In this document: one piece after another, positions 1 to 7,871 of the stretch
Numbering within the stretch: position 1 is the stretch's first letter
Layout of the letters: every line of letters begins with the position of its first letter
NCBI GenBank assembly: GCA_041389565.1
Contig: JAWKRP010000011.1
Location: forward strand, 62,001-126,000
Direction of reading: 5' to 3'
DNA length: 64,000 nucleotides
DNA from: JACKEQ01 sp041389565
Lineage (GTDB): Bacteria; Myxococcota_A; UBA796; GCA-2862545
Notes under the pieces: model-generated
The model's input: only the letters and a program-made list of their open reading frames with translations
The model's database searches: none
What the model was told of the DNA's origin: nothing
Position numbers and translations under genes: made by a program

Positions 1-17
1 TGAGCTACGCCGGTTGA
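1..17 (+). CDS. 3' end of an upstream gene (partial)
   Basis: Only the last four codons and the stop are in view, reading Ser-Tyr-Ala-Gly-stop. The TGA at 15-17 shares its A with the ATG of the MOSC gene (TGATG), the same coupling used by many gene pairs in this window. Nothing can be said about its function. Confidence 0.3.
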
Positions 18-511
18 TGAAGGTGCACGCGCAGGCGGGCACCGTAGAGTGGATCGGCCTGTCGCCGGGCCGTCGGGAGCCCATCCAGGTGGTGCAGAGC
101 GCCGAGGTGCGCCCGAAGACCGGGCTGGTGGGCGACCGTCACGCGAACGGGGGGCGCTCGAAGCGCCAGGTCACCCTCATCCAGGCCGAGCACCTCGGGG
201 TGATCGCGGGCCTGATCGGTCGCGAGGTGCACCCCGAGCAGCTCCGCAGGAACGTGGTGGTGCGCGGCATCAACCTGTACGCGCTGCGCCAGGCGCGGTT
301 CCGCGTGGGCGACGTGGTGCTCGAGGGCACCGGAACGTGCGATCCGTGCCGTCGCATGGAGGAGAACCTCGGTGAGGGCGGGTTCTCCGCGTGCCGCGGC
401 CATGGGGGGATCACCGCCATCGTGCACGAGGGCGGCACGATCGCGATTGGCGACGCCGTGGTGCTGATCGAGGATCCAGGCCTGCTCGACGGGTCGATGG
501 AAGACGACTGA
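17..511 (+). CDS. MOSC domain-containing protein
   Basis: This is a 164-residue protein made almost entirely of one MOSC domain, the fold shared by molybdenum-cofactor sulfurase C-termini and YiiM-like enzymes. Visible support is the LVGDRHANGG segment near residue 40, the Q-T-L-I-Q-style stretch that follows, and the TGTCDPCRRM motif with its conserved cysteine near residue 115. The fold is thought to bind a molybdenum cofactor or transfer sulfur or oxygen, but the substrate cannot be read here. I chose the ATG at 17 over the TTG three bases upstream because it overlaps the previous stop as TGATG. It is stand-alone, with no Mo-cofactor biosynthesis gene in the window. Confidence 0.88.
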   Translation: MKVHAQAGTVEWIGLSPGRREPIQVVQSAEVRPKTGLVGDRHANGGRSKRQVTLIQAEHLGVIAGLIGREVHPEQLRRNVVVRGINLYALRQARFRVGDVVLEGTGTCDPCRRMEENLGEGGFSACRGHGGITAIVHEGGTIAIGDAVVLIEDPGLLDGSMEDD

Positions 512-594
512 GGTCGAGGTCCGACAAAGCGTGAAGGAATCCGGGTGACGGATCGTCTGGGCTCGCGTGTCTCCTGGATGGAGGAGAGACCCCC

Positions 595-738
595 ATGCGC
601 AACCTCGCCCTGTTCGTCGCTGTCGTCGGCGCCGCCTACGTGCTGGGCCGGCACCTGCCGCCGTCGGCCATCGACGCTGCGCTGACCTGGGTGTTCGGCT
701 GGCTGCACCTGTCGGCCGATGCCGTCACCCTGGCCTGA
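595..738 (+). CDS. small membrane protein (47 aa)
   Basis: This short reading frame has a strong ribosome-binding site (GGAGGAGAG, about six bases before the ATG). It encodes a protein with a hydrophobic N-terminal helix (residues 4-18, LALFVAVVGAAYVLG), a short polar turn containing PPSAIDAA, and a second amphipathic or hydrophobic stretch (TWVFGWLHLS). The leader resembles that of the next gene, where GAGAGGAGACCCC precedes the ATG at 822. I do not recognise a family. It may be a small inner-membrane peptide, or a single-pass protein with a periplasmic tail. Confidence 0.55.
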   Translation: MRNLALFVAVVGAAYVLGRHLPPSAIDAALTWVFGWLHLSADAVTLA

Positions 739-821
739 GAAGCGCGCAGACTACCACAGGTCGGGAAAGCACTGGCGGGTCGTGAATCGTGTGGGCAACG
801 TGAGGTCAGAGAGGAGACCCC

Positions 822-1148
822 ATGACGCGCACCCTGCTCACCCTGCTGATGTCGTCGTTCCTCGCGTCCGCAGCGCTCGCCGACGAGCCGGTGGTCGGTC
901 GGTGGACCGGCGGGAGCATGGCCCTGTCGGTGAACGAAGACGGCCGGTTCGACTGGTCGGTCGGGCCGCACAGCACCGATGGCCGATGGACGGCCGATGC
1001 GAGCCTGGTGTCGATGGCCACGGATCGCGGAGAGGTCACGTACGCCTACCGGGTCGAAGGCGACACCCTCACGCTCGCCGAGGCCGATGGCACGGAGCTC
1101 GTGATGAAGCGCGCGAGCTCGAAGCGGAAGCAGCGGCGCTCCCGCTGA
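822..1148 (+). CDS. small secreted beta-rich protein, unknown function
   Basis: The 108-residue product starts with a clear signal peptide (basic MTR, hydrophobic LLTLLMSSFL, cleavage after ASAALA). The mature part alternates strands: VVGRWTGGSMALSVNEDGRF, DGRWTADASL, YAYRVEGDTLTL. This resembles the small lipocalin-like or NlpE-like barrels that bacteria place in the periplasm, but I cannot name a family. The C-terminus is a highly basic tail (KRASSKRKQRRSR), unusual for a secreted protein. Shine-Dalgarno GAGGAG precedes the ATG. It is followed by a convergent gene and a repeat-containing spacer. Confidence 0.7.
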   Translation: MTRTLLTLLMSSFLASAALADEPVVGRWTGGSMALSVNEDGRFDWSVGPHSTDGRWTADASLVSMATDRGEVTYAYRVEGDTLTLAEADGTELVMKRASSKRKQRRSR

Positions 1149-1175
1149 GCGGTCCGCGGGTTCGCTGACGCGTTC

Positions 1176-1225
1176 TGAGTCCCGAGGGCCCGCAGGGACG
1201 GTCCGTGAGTCCCGAGGGTCCGCAG
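1176..1225. repeat. two 20-bp direct repeats with 30-bp period in a convergent spacer
   Basis: TGAGTCCCGAGGG followed by CCGCAG occurs at 1176-1195 and again at 1206-1225, differing by one base. The second copy runs into GGGTC-CGCA-GACCC, a short hairpin, and the first copy's GGGAC can pair with the next GTCCC. It lies between two convergent genes, so it could act in termination. The period matches the unrelated-looking 30-bp hairpin repeat at 21720. Confidence 0.6.
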
Positions 1226-1245
1226 ACCCCTCGATCCCGGGCGCC

Positions 1246-1596
1246 TCAGTACTCGTCGTACTTGAGGGCCTTCCCGCGAACCTTGTCGGCGGGGTACTTC
1301 TCTCGGGCGCGCACGAGCTTGCTGCGTAGCGCATCTTCGAGGTCGATCCCGGCTTTGTCGCAGAGGTTCAACAAACACATGAACACGTCTGCGGCCTCGT
1401 CGGCGACCCTCGGATTGCGGTCGGGATTCAGGGGCTGCGGGCCGTCGTCGGCGCTCCACAGGTAGAGCTCGAGGAGCTCGGCCGACTCGACGGACAGCGC
1501 CATCGCGAGGTTGCGAGGGCTGTGGTAGCGCTCCCAGTCGCGCTCGGTGACGAACTCGCGGACGAGCTCGGTGAGCTCTGGAAGCGTGGCGGGCAT
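1246..1596 (-). CDS. MazG-like nucleotide pyrophosphohydrolase
   Basis: This 116-residue all-helical protein belongs to the MazG-like/RS21-C6 (dCTPase) group, which hydrolyses nucleoside triphosphates to monophosphate and pyrophosphate as a housecleaning activity. The metal-binding pairs are visible: ESAELLE at about residues 37-43 and DEAADVFMCL at about 66-75 (an ExxE plus ExxD arrangement). Length suits the short single-domain form. Its ATG overlaps the stop of the START-like gene upstream as TGATG, so the two are probably translated together. The actual nucleotide substrate is not readable from sequence. Confidence 0.87.
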   Translation of the reverse strand: MPATLPELTELVREFVTERDWERYHSPRNLAMALSVESAELLELYLWSADDGPQPLNPDRNPRVADEAADVFMCLLNLCDKAGIDLEDALRSKLVRAREKYPADKVRGKALKYDEY

Positions 1597-2252
1597 CAGT
1601 CCTTGCCGAGCCGCCGCTTGGCCTCGCGCACCACGTCACCGACGGTGTCGGGGAGCGTCTTCTTGGTGGCGGCGTTCTGGATGGCGTACGGGATCGACCC
1701 GCCGGCGTCGGTGCAGATCAGGTACGTGATGTCGACCGCCGAGCCGCTGTCGGTGAAGTACCAGCCCCCCACGTTGATCGGGGGCTCTACGGCCTTCGGG
1801 TTGGCGGCCTTGAACTCGTTGTACCGCGCGCCGTACGGCCCGCTCTCGTCGATGCGCGACCACTTCAGCGACTTCGCGGCGCCGGAGTCGGTGATGGTGG
1901 ACGTGAGGAACCAGAACCGGTCGGACGACATCGTCCACGCGGGTACGTCGAGGTACTGGAAGTACGTGATGGTGTTCCCGCTGCGCCCGAGCACCTCGGC
2001 CTGCGTGACCCCGGCGGTCGACCACTTCTTCGAGCCGACCACGTCGACCACCACGTCGAGCATGGTCTTCCCGTCGGCATCCCCCGTCTGTGCGGTGGCC
2101 TTGAAGCAGCTCACGTCGGACACGGTGGCGCTGTACACCTTCACCGTGCCGGCATCGTCGTGCTCGCGATCGGACAGGTGCGACCAGCTCGCCGACTCCA
2201 TGGCCGAGTGGGTGGGGGTGCCTGCGAAGGCGAGGGTGCTGAGGAGGATCAT
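1596..2252 (-). CDS. START-domain-like secreted protein
   Basis: The 218-residue product begins MILLSTLAFAGTP, a short signal peptide, followed by a domain resembling the lipid-binding START fold. Features typical of that family in bacteria are a central WTMSSDRFW segment, DITYLICTDAGGSIP near the C-terminus, and the closing KKTLPDTVGDVVREAKRR helix. I placed the start at the ATG at 2252 because GGAG lies just upstream and the reading frame before it lacks coherent protein features. It precedes and overlaps the MazG-like gene by one base. The ligand is unknown; a lipid or other hydrophobic molecule in the periplasm is the usual inference. Confidence 0.65.
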   Translation of the reverse strand: MILLSTLAFAGTPTHSAMESASWSHLSDREHDDAGTVKVYSATVSDVSCFKATAQTGDADGKTMLDVVVDVVGSKKWSTAGVTQAEVLGRSGNTITYFQYLDVPAWTMSSDRFWFLTSTITDSGAAKSLKWSRIDESGPYGARYNEFKAANPKAVEPPINVGGWYFTDSGSAVDITYLICTDAGGSIPYAIQNAATKKTLPDTVGDVVREAKRRLGKD

Positions 2253-2325
2253 GGGGACTCCGCGTCGTCCGGGAGGACAGGGTAGCGAAACCCGCACCTC
2301 CTGGCATCTGTTCCACGCTGGCGCG

Positions 2326-2622
2326 TCAGGTTCCGGACAGTCGTGCGAGCAGGCGGGCCTCGCGTTCCTTCCCGCGCTCACGGGCCCGTCGCGCCTCTTC
2401 GTCGCGATCGCGCGGCGCGGCGGTCGTCACGAGCTCCTCGAGGATGAGGCGCTTCGTGATCGCCGTGATCTCCGCGACCGCACGATCGAACGCCTCGCGG
2501 TTCGCTTCGGAGGGGCTCGTCATGCCGGAGAGCTTCCGGACGTACTGGAGGGCGCTCGCTTCGATCTCGTCGGCCGTCGCGGGGGGCGCGAAGTTGTAGA
2601 GACGCTTGATGTTCCGGCACAT
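2326..2622 (-). CDS. DUF2277 family protein
   Basis: This 98-residue protein begins MCRNIKRLYNFAPPATADEI, the characteristic opening of the DUF2277 family: a short Cys-Arg-Asn start, then a helical core (ASALQYVRKLSGMTSP) and a highly charged tail. In the family, the core includes the conserved YVRKLSG segment seen here. Function is unknown. The ATG at 2622 has a good Shine-Dalgarno (GGAGGTC). The tail (RDRDEEARRARERGKEREARL) is a charged helix. It is the last gene of a minus-strand run that starts with the GNAT enzyme. Confidence 0.8.
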   Translation of the reverse strand: MCRNIKRLYNFAPPATADEIEASALQYVRKLSGMTSPSEANREAFDRAVAEITAITKRLILEELVTTAAPRDRDEEARRARERGKEREARLLARLSGT

Positions 2623-2656
2623 GGGAGACCTCCGGGAGAACGGGATGAGGCGGCGC

Positions 2657-4210
2657 TCAGCCGCGATAGCCGTCGCACTGGTCGATGCGGGACAGGACCC
2701 AGTCGAACCGACCCGTGGTGATCTTGCTGTCGCAGTACCCGCAGACCCCGGTGCTCCCGATGCGATCGAGCGGTGCGCCACAGCTCGGGCAGCTCGTGGA
2801 GGGCTTGCTGTCGGCGCCCGTGCCGGAGGCCCGCAGGAACGTCCAGTACTCGCTGAAGTTCCGCGCGATCTCGGCATTGCCGGCCACGACCTCGCCAGCC
2901 GCGTTCTGCGTGGAGTCTTTCATCGAGCCCCAGATCCGCACCGTGATGGACTCGTACCAGGCGTCGTCCTGCACCTTCACGATCTGCACGCGGTGCAGGG
3001 TGACGTCCTCCAGGTGGTTGCGCAGGCCATGCCGCACGTACCCGTCGATCCAGAACCGAAGCTGCTGGAACAGCGGATCGGTGACGAAGGGGCGCGCGTC
3101 GTTCCAGCGGTTCGCGCTCCAGGCGTCCTGGACGGCCAGGTACACACCCTTCACGCGATCCTTGAAGGTCTCGCTGTCGAACTCGGGATGTCGGCCCTTG
3201 AACCTGCGGAGTCTGGCGCCGAGCCCGTCCTGCATCACGGTCGTCAGGCGGACGCTCGGCTCGTCGCCCCCGCCGAAGCGGTGCAGCGCAGGAGGCTGTA
3301 CGGGACGCACCTCGCGGACCACCACCTCGACCACCTGCCACTGGAGCTGCCCACGGGTGATCGCCGTGCCGCACGTGGTGCAGGCGCCGAGCGCGGTGGT
3401 CTCGACGGGGTTCCCGCACGAGGGGCAGCCCATGGCGAGCGTGGACTCGGGCTCGAGCGAGATCGCGCCCGCGTCGCGCCGGAACACCCACCGGGAGTCG
3501 ACGAACACCTGCTCGGTGGGCTCGCCGAGCGCGTAGTTGGTCTCGAACACCACCTCGAGGCGCTGCTCCTCGAAGCCGGCGCTGACGCCGGTGATGCGCG
3601 TGGACCCCACGACGACGTCGCCGACACCGCGGTATCCGAACCGCTTCGAGAGCTCCTCGAGCACCGCTTCGTCGACGAACGGCAGGAGGGGCTCGAACGA
3701 GCGGGAGGAGGCCGCGGCCAGGGCACGCCGGTGGACCAGGCCCGCGAAGTCGAGGAACACAGGCTCGCTGAACGCGGGGTCGGCCTCCACCAGGGTCGCG
3801 AGGTCGTTCTCCGAGGCGCGCCCGTACCGCCGTTCCTCCAGGGCTGCTCCGAGCCCGATGTCGCGGTGCTCGTAGTGGCTCCGGTCTCCCGAGAAGAACA
3901 GCACGCGAATGGCGACGGCGGCCAGGAACACGAGGAGGAGCGGCACCCCGATGGCGGGGTACTCGATGCACAGGTGCAGCAGGAGGATGAAGATGTCGAT
4001 CAGGAGGTCGCTGTCGCCACCGCCCGACCCGCCGCTCGAGCTGGAGCGGCCGGACGAGAAGCCCTGACCGCCACCGACGCGCGCCTCGGCGTCGAGGGCC
4101 GCGAGCAGTGCGAGCGAGCCGAGCCCCACGACCGCGAGCATGCGGAGGGCGCGCGGGCTCGTGAGGGCGTACAGCACGACGCCCACCGAGCGGTCGCGGA
4201 TCGGGCTCAC
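2657..4210 (-). CDS. Tim44-like membrane protein with two zinc ribbons
   Basis: The 517-residue protein has a signal sequence (hydrophobic LAVVGLGSLALLAAL), a Gly/Ser-rich linker (residues about 50-70), a transmembrane segment near 75-110, then two Tim44-like modules, each ending in or preceded by a zinc ribbon. Ribbon 1 is CPSCGNPV...CTTCG; ribbon 2 is CPSCGAPL...CGYC. The second Tim44-like module (PEFDSETFKDRVKGVY onward) is clearest; the first (DPAFSEPVFLDFAGLV onward) looks like an older duplicate. Bacterial Tim44-like proteins sit at the inner membrane and have proposed roles in membrane-protein handling or envelope assembly. The GTG start overlaps the TPM gene stop (GTGA), so co-translation is likely. 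Confidence 0.82.
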   Translation of the reverse strand: MSPIRDRSVGVVLYALTSPRALRMLAVVGLGSLALLAALDAEARVGGGQGFSSGRSSSSGGSGGGDSDLLIDIFILLLHLCIEYPAIGVPLLLVFLAAVAIRVLFFSGDRSHYEHRDIGLGAALEERRYGRASENDLATLVEADPAFSEPVFLDFAGLVHRRALAAASSRSFEPLLPFVDEAVLEELSKRFGYRGVGDVVVGSTRITGVSAGFEEQRLEVVFETNYALGEPTEQVFVDSRWVFRRDAGAISLEPESTLAMGCPSCGNPVETTALGACTTCGTAITRGQLQWQVVEVVVREVRPVQPPALHRFGGGDEPSVRLTTVMQDGLGARLRRFKGRHPEFDSETFKDRVKGVYLAVQDAWSANRWNDARPFVTDPLFQQLRFWIDGYVRHGLRNHLEDVTLHRVQIVKVQDDAWYESITVRIWGSMKDSTQNAAGEVVAGNAEIARNFSEYWTFLRASGTGADSKPSTSCPSCGAPLDRIGSTGVCGYCDSKITTGRFDWVLSRIDQCDGYRG

Positions 4211-4812
4211 GACCGGATCCTCGGGGCATTGGGCAGGTCGATCTTGTCGACCTCGAGCGCCGGGACGTGGGCCTCGAGCACGGCTCCCACCTCCCGGAGC
4301 CCGGCCAGGAAGTGATCGAGGTCGTCGTGGTGGAACTTCTCGAGGGCAGCCGCCCACCGACCCCGCGGAATGCGCGCTTCGAGCCCGATGTCGGGGATGA
4401 CCTCGACGCGCCCCTCGAACGCGCTGACGTACACCAACAGGCCCGTGCGGTCGGGGGTGGCGTGCACCGACTCCGCATGGAACTCCGCCGCAGCGGCCTC
4501 CTTCACGGCGTCGAGCTTGCGTCGGGCCCGTACGAGCCGGCTCAACAGGGGGTCGGCGTTGCAGATCCAGGCGGTGACCAGCCACGTGAGCAGGAGGTCG
4601 ACCATCACCCAGATCGGCGGGACGTGGGCGGGGATCTCGATCAGCGCGGCGAGCGTGACGAAGCTCACGACGGACGCGGCCGCGTACCGGATGTCGTCGT
4701 ACCCCCCGCTCCGGCTGGCTGCGACCACGACGATCTCGGCATCCGTGCGGGTCTCGAGCTCGGTGACGAGATCCTCGACGGCCTTCGTGAACCGCGCGTC
4801 GCGATGGATCAC
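4207..4812 (-). CDS. TPM-domain membrane protein
   Basis: The 201-residue product opens with the TPM fold start (RFTKAVEDLVTELETRTDAEIVVV), has a two-helix membrane insert (VVSFVTLAALIEIPAHVP, then WVMVDLLLTWLVTAWI), and returns to TPM sequence (GLLVYVSAFEGRVEVIPDIG...ALEKFHHDD). TPM proteins in bacteria and plants are linked to membrane or photosystem repair, and phosphatase activity was reported for a plant member; the role here is unknown. GTG start and upstream stop overlap (GTGA), and the downstream Tim44-like gene starts the same way. This gives a tight GNAT-TPM-Tim44 operon. Confidence 0.83.
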   Translation of the reverse strand: MIHRDARFTKAVEDLVTELETRTDAEIVVVAASRSGGYDDIRYAAASVVSFVTLAALIEIPAHVPPIWVMVDLLLTWLVTAWICNADPLLSRLVRARRKLDAVKEAAAAEFHAESVHATPDRTGLLVYVSAFEGRVEVIPDIGLEARIPRGRWAAALEKFHHDDLDHFLAGLREVGAVLEAHVPALEVDKIDLPNAPRIRS

Positions 4813-5615
4813 GCGGCCCCCATCACGACGAGGCGGTACGGAGCGGCCCGCACGAACCCCACCCGCTCGTACGCGCGCACGGCGGGTGTGTTCGCTTCGT
4901 TCACGTGCAGCGTGACGAGGCGGTGCTCGGCGAGCAGGGCATGGCAGACGGCGCGCATTCCACGCGTCCCGTATCCACGTCGGCGGAACGGGGGCGGGAC
5001 GTACGTGCCTCCGACCTGGCACCCGAACGGATGGCGCGTGCCGACGTTGATGAGGAAGCGGATCTCTCCGTCGTCTTCGTGGATCCAGGCGCGCCCGTCG
5101 GCGATGCGGTCTCGCACACGGGCTTCGTGGGCCCGCTCGTCGAGGGGGGCGCGGCCGAGGTCTTCGCGCTCCATCTCGGCCGAGAGCGCGCTGATCGCCC
5201 GGATGTGACGGTGCGAAGCGCGCACGACCTCGAGATCGGCCGGCAGGGACGGGGGCTCGGCGAGGGTGTACAGCCGCTGGTCGAACGACGTGGCCGGGGT
5301 TCGGCGCGTCCATGCGGCCAGCACGCCGTCGCAGGCCTCTCGCGGACCCACCACGAGATCGGGCGTGTGGCGCGGGGCCAGGTGAGCGCCGAGCTCGCGC
5401 GCGTCGGCCGGGTTCGGTGCCCACGGCACACAGAGCGGCCCGAGCACCATCGCGGTGGCGCGGATCCGGCCGTCGGCAGCGCGGATGCCGTACCACGCGG
5501 CCCGGTCGACGCCGGCGTCGAGCAGACCGAGCAGGAACAGGTTCTGCACGGGATCGTCGAGGAGCAGCTCTTCGAGGGCGGGCTCGTCGTCGTGATGGAG
5601 GAGGAACACGGGCAC
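4809..5615 (-). CDS. GNAT family N-acetyltransferase
   Basis: The protein (268 residues) has a divergent N-terminal half (DUF4081-like opening with LLHHDDEPALEELLLDDPVQ) and a canonical C-terminal GNAT fold. The acetyl-CoA binding motif is visible as VGGTYVPPPFRRRGYGTRGM (residues about 208-227). It is followed by VTLHVNEANTPAVRAYERVG, the usual motif-B segment. The substrate is not deducible. Translation starts at GTG with no strong Shine-Dalgarno, and divergently from the SRPBCC gene (38-base gap). It is first in the minus-strand TPM/Tim44 operon. Confidence 0.85.
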   Translation of the reverse strand: MPVFLLHHDDEPALEELLLDDPVQNLFLLGLLDAGVDRAAWYGIRAADGRIRATAMVLGPLCVPWAPNPADARELGAHLAPRHTPDLVVGPREACDGVLAAWTRRTPATSFDQRLYTLAEPPSLPADLEVVRASHRHIRAISALSAEMEREDLGRAPLDERAHEARVRDRIADGRAWIHEDDGEIRFLINVGTRHPFGCQVGGTYVPPPFRRRGYGTRGMRAVCHALLAEHRLVTLHVNEANTPAVRAYERVGFVRAAPYRLVVMGAA

Positions 5616-5653
5616 GCCCGGATGTTACTTCGTGCGGACATCGGGAGGCCCAG

Positions 5654-6178
5654 ATGGAGATCCGGAGCGAGACGCGCCTGCACCATCCGGTGGAGCGTGT
5701 CTTCGAGGCATACCGGGACAGGATGCCCGAAGTCGCGGCGTTCGTTCCCGACATCCGGGAGATCATCGTGCACAGCCGCGAGATCGACGGCGACCGCGTG
5801 ATCCTGCACAACGAGTGGGTGAGCGATCGCGACGTGCCGAAGGTGGCGTCGAAGATCCTGAAGCCGGAGCACCTGCGGTGGGACGACTACGCCACGTGGT
5901 ACGGCTCGGAGCACCGATGTGAGTGGGTGATCAAGATGCGCGCGTTCACCCAGGCGGTCGACTGCCACGGGCAGACGCGGCTCGTCGAGGATGGTGAGGG
6001 CTGTCGCGTCGTGCTCGAGGGCGATCTGAACCTCGACCTGCGCGAGGTGCCCGGTGTGCCGGGCTTCCTGGGGAGCCGGCTCGCCCCGCAGATCGAGAAG
6101 TTCATCGTGTCGCTCATCACGCCGAACCTCGAGCGCACGAACGCGGCGATCGGCCGCTTCCTCGACACGCAGGGGTAG
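5654..6178 (+). CDS. SRPBCC (polyketide cyclase/DUF2505-like) protein
   Basis: This 174-residue protein has the typical SRPBCC opening (EIRSETRLHHPVERVFEAYR), central strands (HNEWVSDRDVPKV, CRVVLEGDLNLDL), and the long C-terminal helix (KFIVSLITPNLERTNAAI) that closes the hydrophobic pocket. DUF2505-type members are stand-alone ligand-binding proteins of unknown role. ATG with GGGAGG upstream. The next gene begins three bases after the stop, so the two are likely one transcript. Confidence 0.75.
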   Translation: MEIRSETRLHHPVERVFEAYRDRMPEVAAFVPDIREIIVHSREIDGDRVILHNEWVSDRDVPKVASKILKPEHLRWDDYATWYGSEHRCEWVIKMRAFTQAVDCHGQTRLVEDGEGCRVVLEGDLNLDLREVPGVPGFLGSRLAPQIEKFIVSLITPNLERTNAAIGRFLDTQG

Positions 6179-6181
6179 GGG

Positions 6182-6763
6182 ATGTCCGACAACGCCAAGG
6201 CCGCGTCGTGCCTGAAGTCCGGTGAGCTCGACGGTTGGGAGGTCGCGCTCGGCTACTCGGGCGAGGTCACGCCCAATGGGTCCACGCGCATCGTCGTCAC
6301 CGCACCGGAGTCGCGCCTCTCCGAGGTGCACCGCGCGCTCGTGGGGGTGCTCGGGGAGCCCCTGTCGTTCCTGTACCGCCAGAAGATCGACCGCCGCGAA
6401 CCGAAGCCGGAAGGCCATCCGGGGCGCGACTTCGTCGCGCTCGAGCTCGCACGATCGCGCGTGCTGGAGGCCCTCGAGGCTCACGAGGTGCTCCTGTACC
6501 GCGACGCCCGATGCGAAGCGTGGGTGCGGGGGCGAATGAACGACCAGGTCGTGCTGGACGTCGACGGCGCGATCTACTGCTACCCGGACGACCCCGCGTT
6601 CCGAGACGTGCTCGAGAAGCTCGGTGTGACCGAGGCGCCCGAGCTCGTGACGCTCGAAGACCGCGACTACGTGCGCCACTGGTTCCGGAAGGACGCCGAC
6701 GCCCAGGAAGACTCGCTGATGGGTGCGCTGAACCTCGCGGAAGTCCCGGTACGGCAGGGCTGA
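6182..6763 (+). CDS. conserved-looking cytoplasmic protein of unknown function
   Basis: This 193-residue soluble protein has no signal peptide and no membrane segment, and I do not recognise it. The composition is balanced, with an alternating strand/helix pattern, a Cys at residues 10, 111 and 133, and the segment VVLDVDGAIYCYPDDPAF near residue 125. It lies between an SRPBCC gene and dus, with three-base and one-base spacings to them, so it is probably co-transcribed. Its job cannot be inferred beyond a possible link to those neighbours. Confidence 0.7.
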   Translation: MSDNAKAASCLKSGELDGWEVALGYSGEVTPNGSTRIVVTAPESRLSEVHRALVGVLGEPLSFLYRQKIDRREPKPEGHPGRDFVALELARSRVLEALEAHEVLLYRDARCEAWVRGRMNDQVVLDVDGAIYCYPDDPAFRDVLEKLGVTEAPELVTLEDRDYVRHWFRKDADAQEDSLMGALNLAEVPVRQG

Positions 6764-6764
6764 T

Positions 6765-7871
6765 GTGAGGTACACCGTCCGCGATGTCACGATCGAGCCC
6801 GCGCTCGTGCTCGCTCCGATGGAAGGGGTCACCGACCTCACGTTCCGTCGGCTGGTGCGGCAGATCGGCGGGTGTGGGCTCACGGTCACCGAGTTCATCC
6901 CGGCGCGCAGCCTGGCGGGGTCGACCCAGCAGGCGCTCGAGATGGCGATGTTCGACGCCGACGAGCGCCCCATCGCCATCCAGATCTACGGGAACGACCC
7001 CGAGGTGATGGCCGACGGTGCGCGGCTCGTCGCGGATCTGGGCGCCGACATCGTCGACCTGAACATGGGCTGTCCGAGCAAGAAGGTGTGCCGGAACTCC
7101 GGCGGGAGCGGGCTGCTCAAGCAGCCGGAGCTCGCTCGCGACATCGTGCGGGCCATGCGTGCGGCCACGACCCTCCCGTTCACCGTGAAGATGCGGTCGG
7201 GCTGGGATGCCGACCTCCGGAACGCCCCCGACATCGCGCGGATGTGCGAGGACGAAGGGGTCGACGGGCTGGCGGTGCACTGGCGCACGCGCGACGACAA
7301 GTACGGGGGCGAGCTCGACTGGAGCGTGGTGCGCCAGGTGAAGCAGGCCGTCTCCATCCCGGTGCTCGCGAACGGCGACATCGTCGACGTGCCGTCCGCG
7401 GTGCGAGCCCTCGAAGAGACCGGCTGTGACGGGCTCATGGTGGGTCGCGGTGCGATCCGCGACCCCTGGGTGTTCCAGAAGATCGGGGCCCACCTCGATG
7501 GGCGTCCGGCGCCGGTGGTCGACGTGCTCGAGCGGAAGCGTGTGCTGCTCGGCTACCTCGACGCCATCCGTTCGCGGTTCCGCAACGACCACGGGGCGCT
7601 CGGGCGCTTCAAGAAGATCGCGAAGTACTTCACGGAAGGCGTGCCGAACGGCGATGGGCTGCGCACGGCGGTGCTGCACAGCGCCACCGTCGAGCAGGCC
7701 GTGGAGCGCGTGGAGGCGTTCTTCTCAGAGGGCCAGGGCGATGAGGATGCCCGTGACGGTGCCCACGATGAGCGCGCCCACCGCGATGAGGCCCCCGGTC
7801 ATCATCGCCACCACCCCGAGCAGGAGCCAGCTCTGGGGAGCCTCGACCACCTCCTCGGTGGGGTCGGCTGA
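6765..7871 (+). CDS. tRNA-dihydrouridine synthase
   Basis: This flavin enzyme reduces specific uridines in tRNA. The landmarks are present: LAPMEGVTDLTFRRL at the start, IQIYGNDPE, the active-site LNMGCPSKKVCRNSGGSGLL with its catalytic Cys (residue about 110), KMRSGWD, WRTRDDKYGG (His replaced by Trp in the usual HxR position), IPVLANGDI and GLMVGRGAIRDPW. GTG start is two bases after the upstream stop. The enzyme part ends near residue 325 (ERVEAFFSEG). A further 40-odd residues, rich in His, Asp and Glu, have no family counterpart and are encoded antisense to the kinase gene's membrane segment. Confidence 0.92.
   Translation: MRYTVRDVTIEPALVLAPMEGVTDLTFRRLVRQIGGCGLTVTEFIPARSLAGSTQQALEMAMFDADERPIAIQIYGNDPEVMADGARLVADLGADIVDLNMGCPSKKVCRNSGGSGLLKQPELARDIVRAMRAATTLPFTVKMRSGWDADLRNAPDIARMCEDEGVDGLAVHWRTRDDKYGGELDWSVVRQVKQAVSIPVLANGDIVDVPSAVRALEETGCDGLMVGRGAIRDPWVFQKIGAHLDGRPAPVVDVLERKRVLLGYLDAIRSRFRNDHGALGRFKKIAKYFTEGVPNGDGLRTAVLHSATVEQAVERVEAFFSEGQGDEDARDGAHDERAHRDEAPGHHRHHPEQEPALGSLDHLLGGVG

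Noticed and set aside
4207..5811. A frame covering both the TPM gene and the upstream GNAT region.
   Set aside because: The GNAT motifs lie in the other frame, and the TPM gene starts at a GTG that overlaps the GNAT stop.
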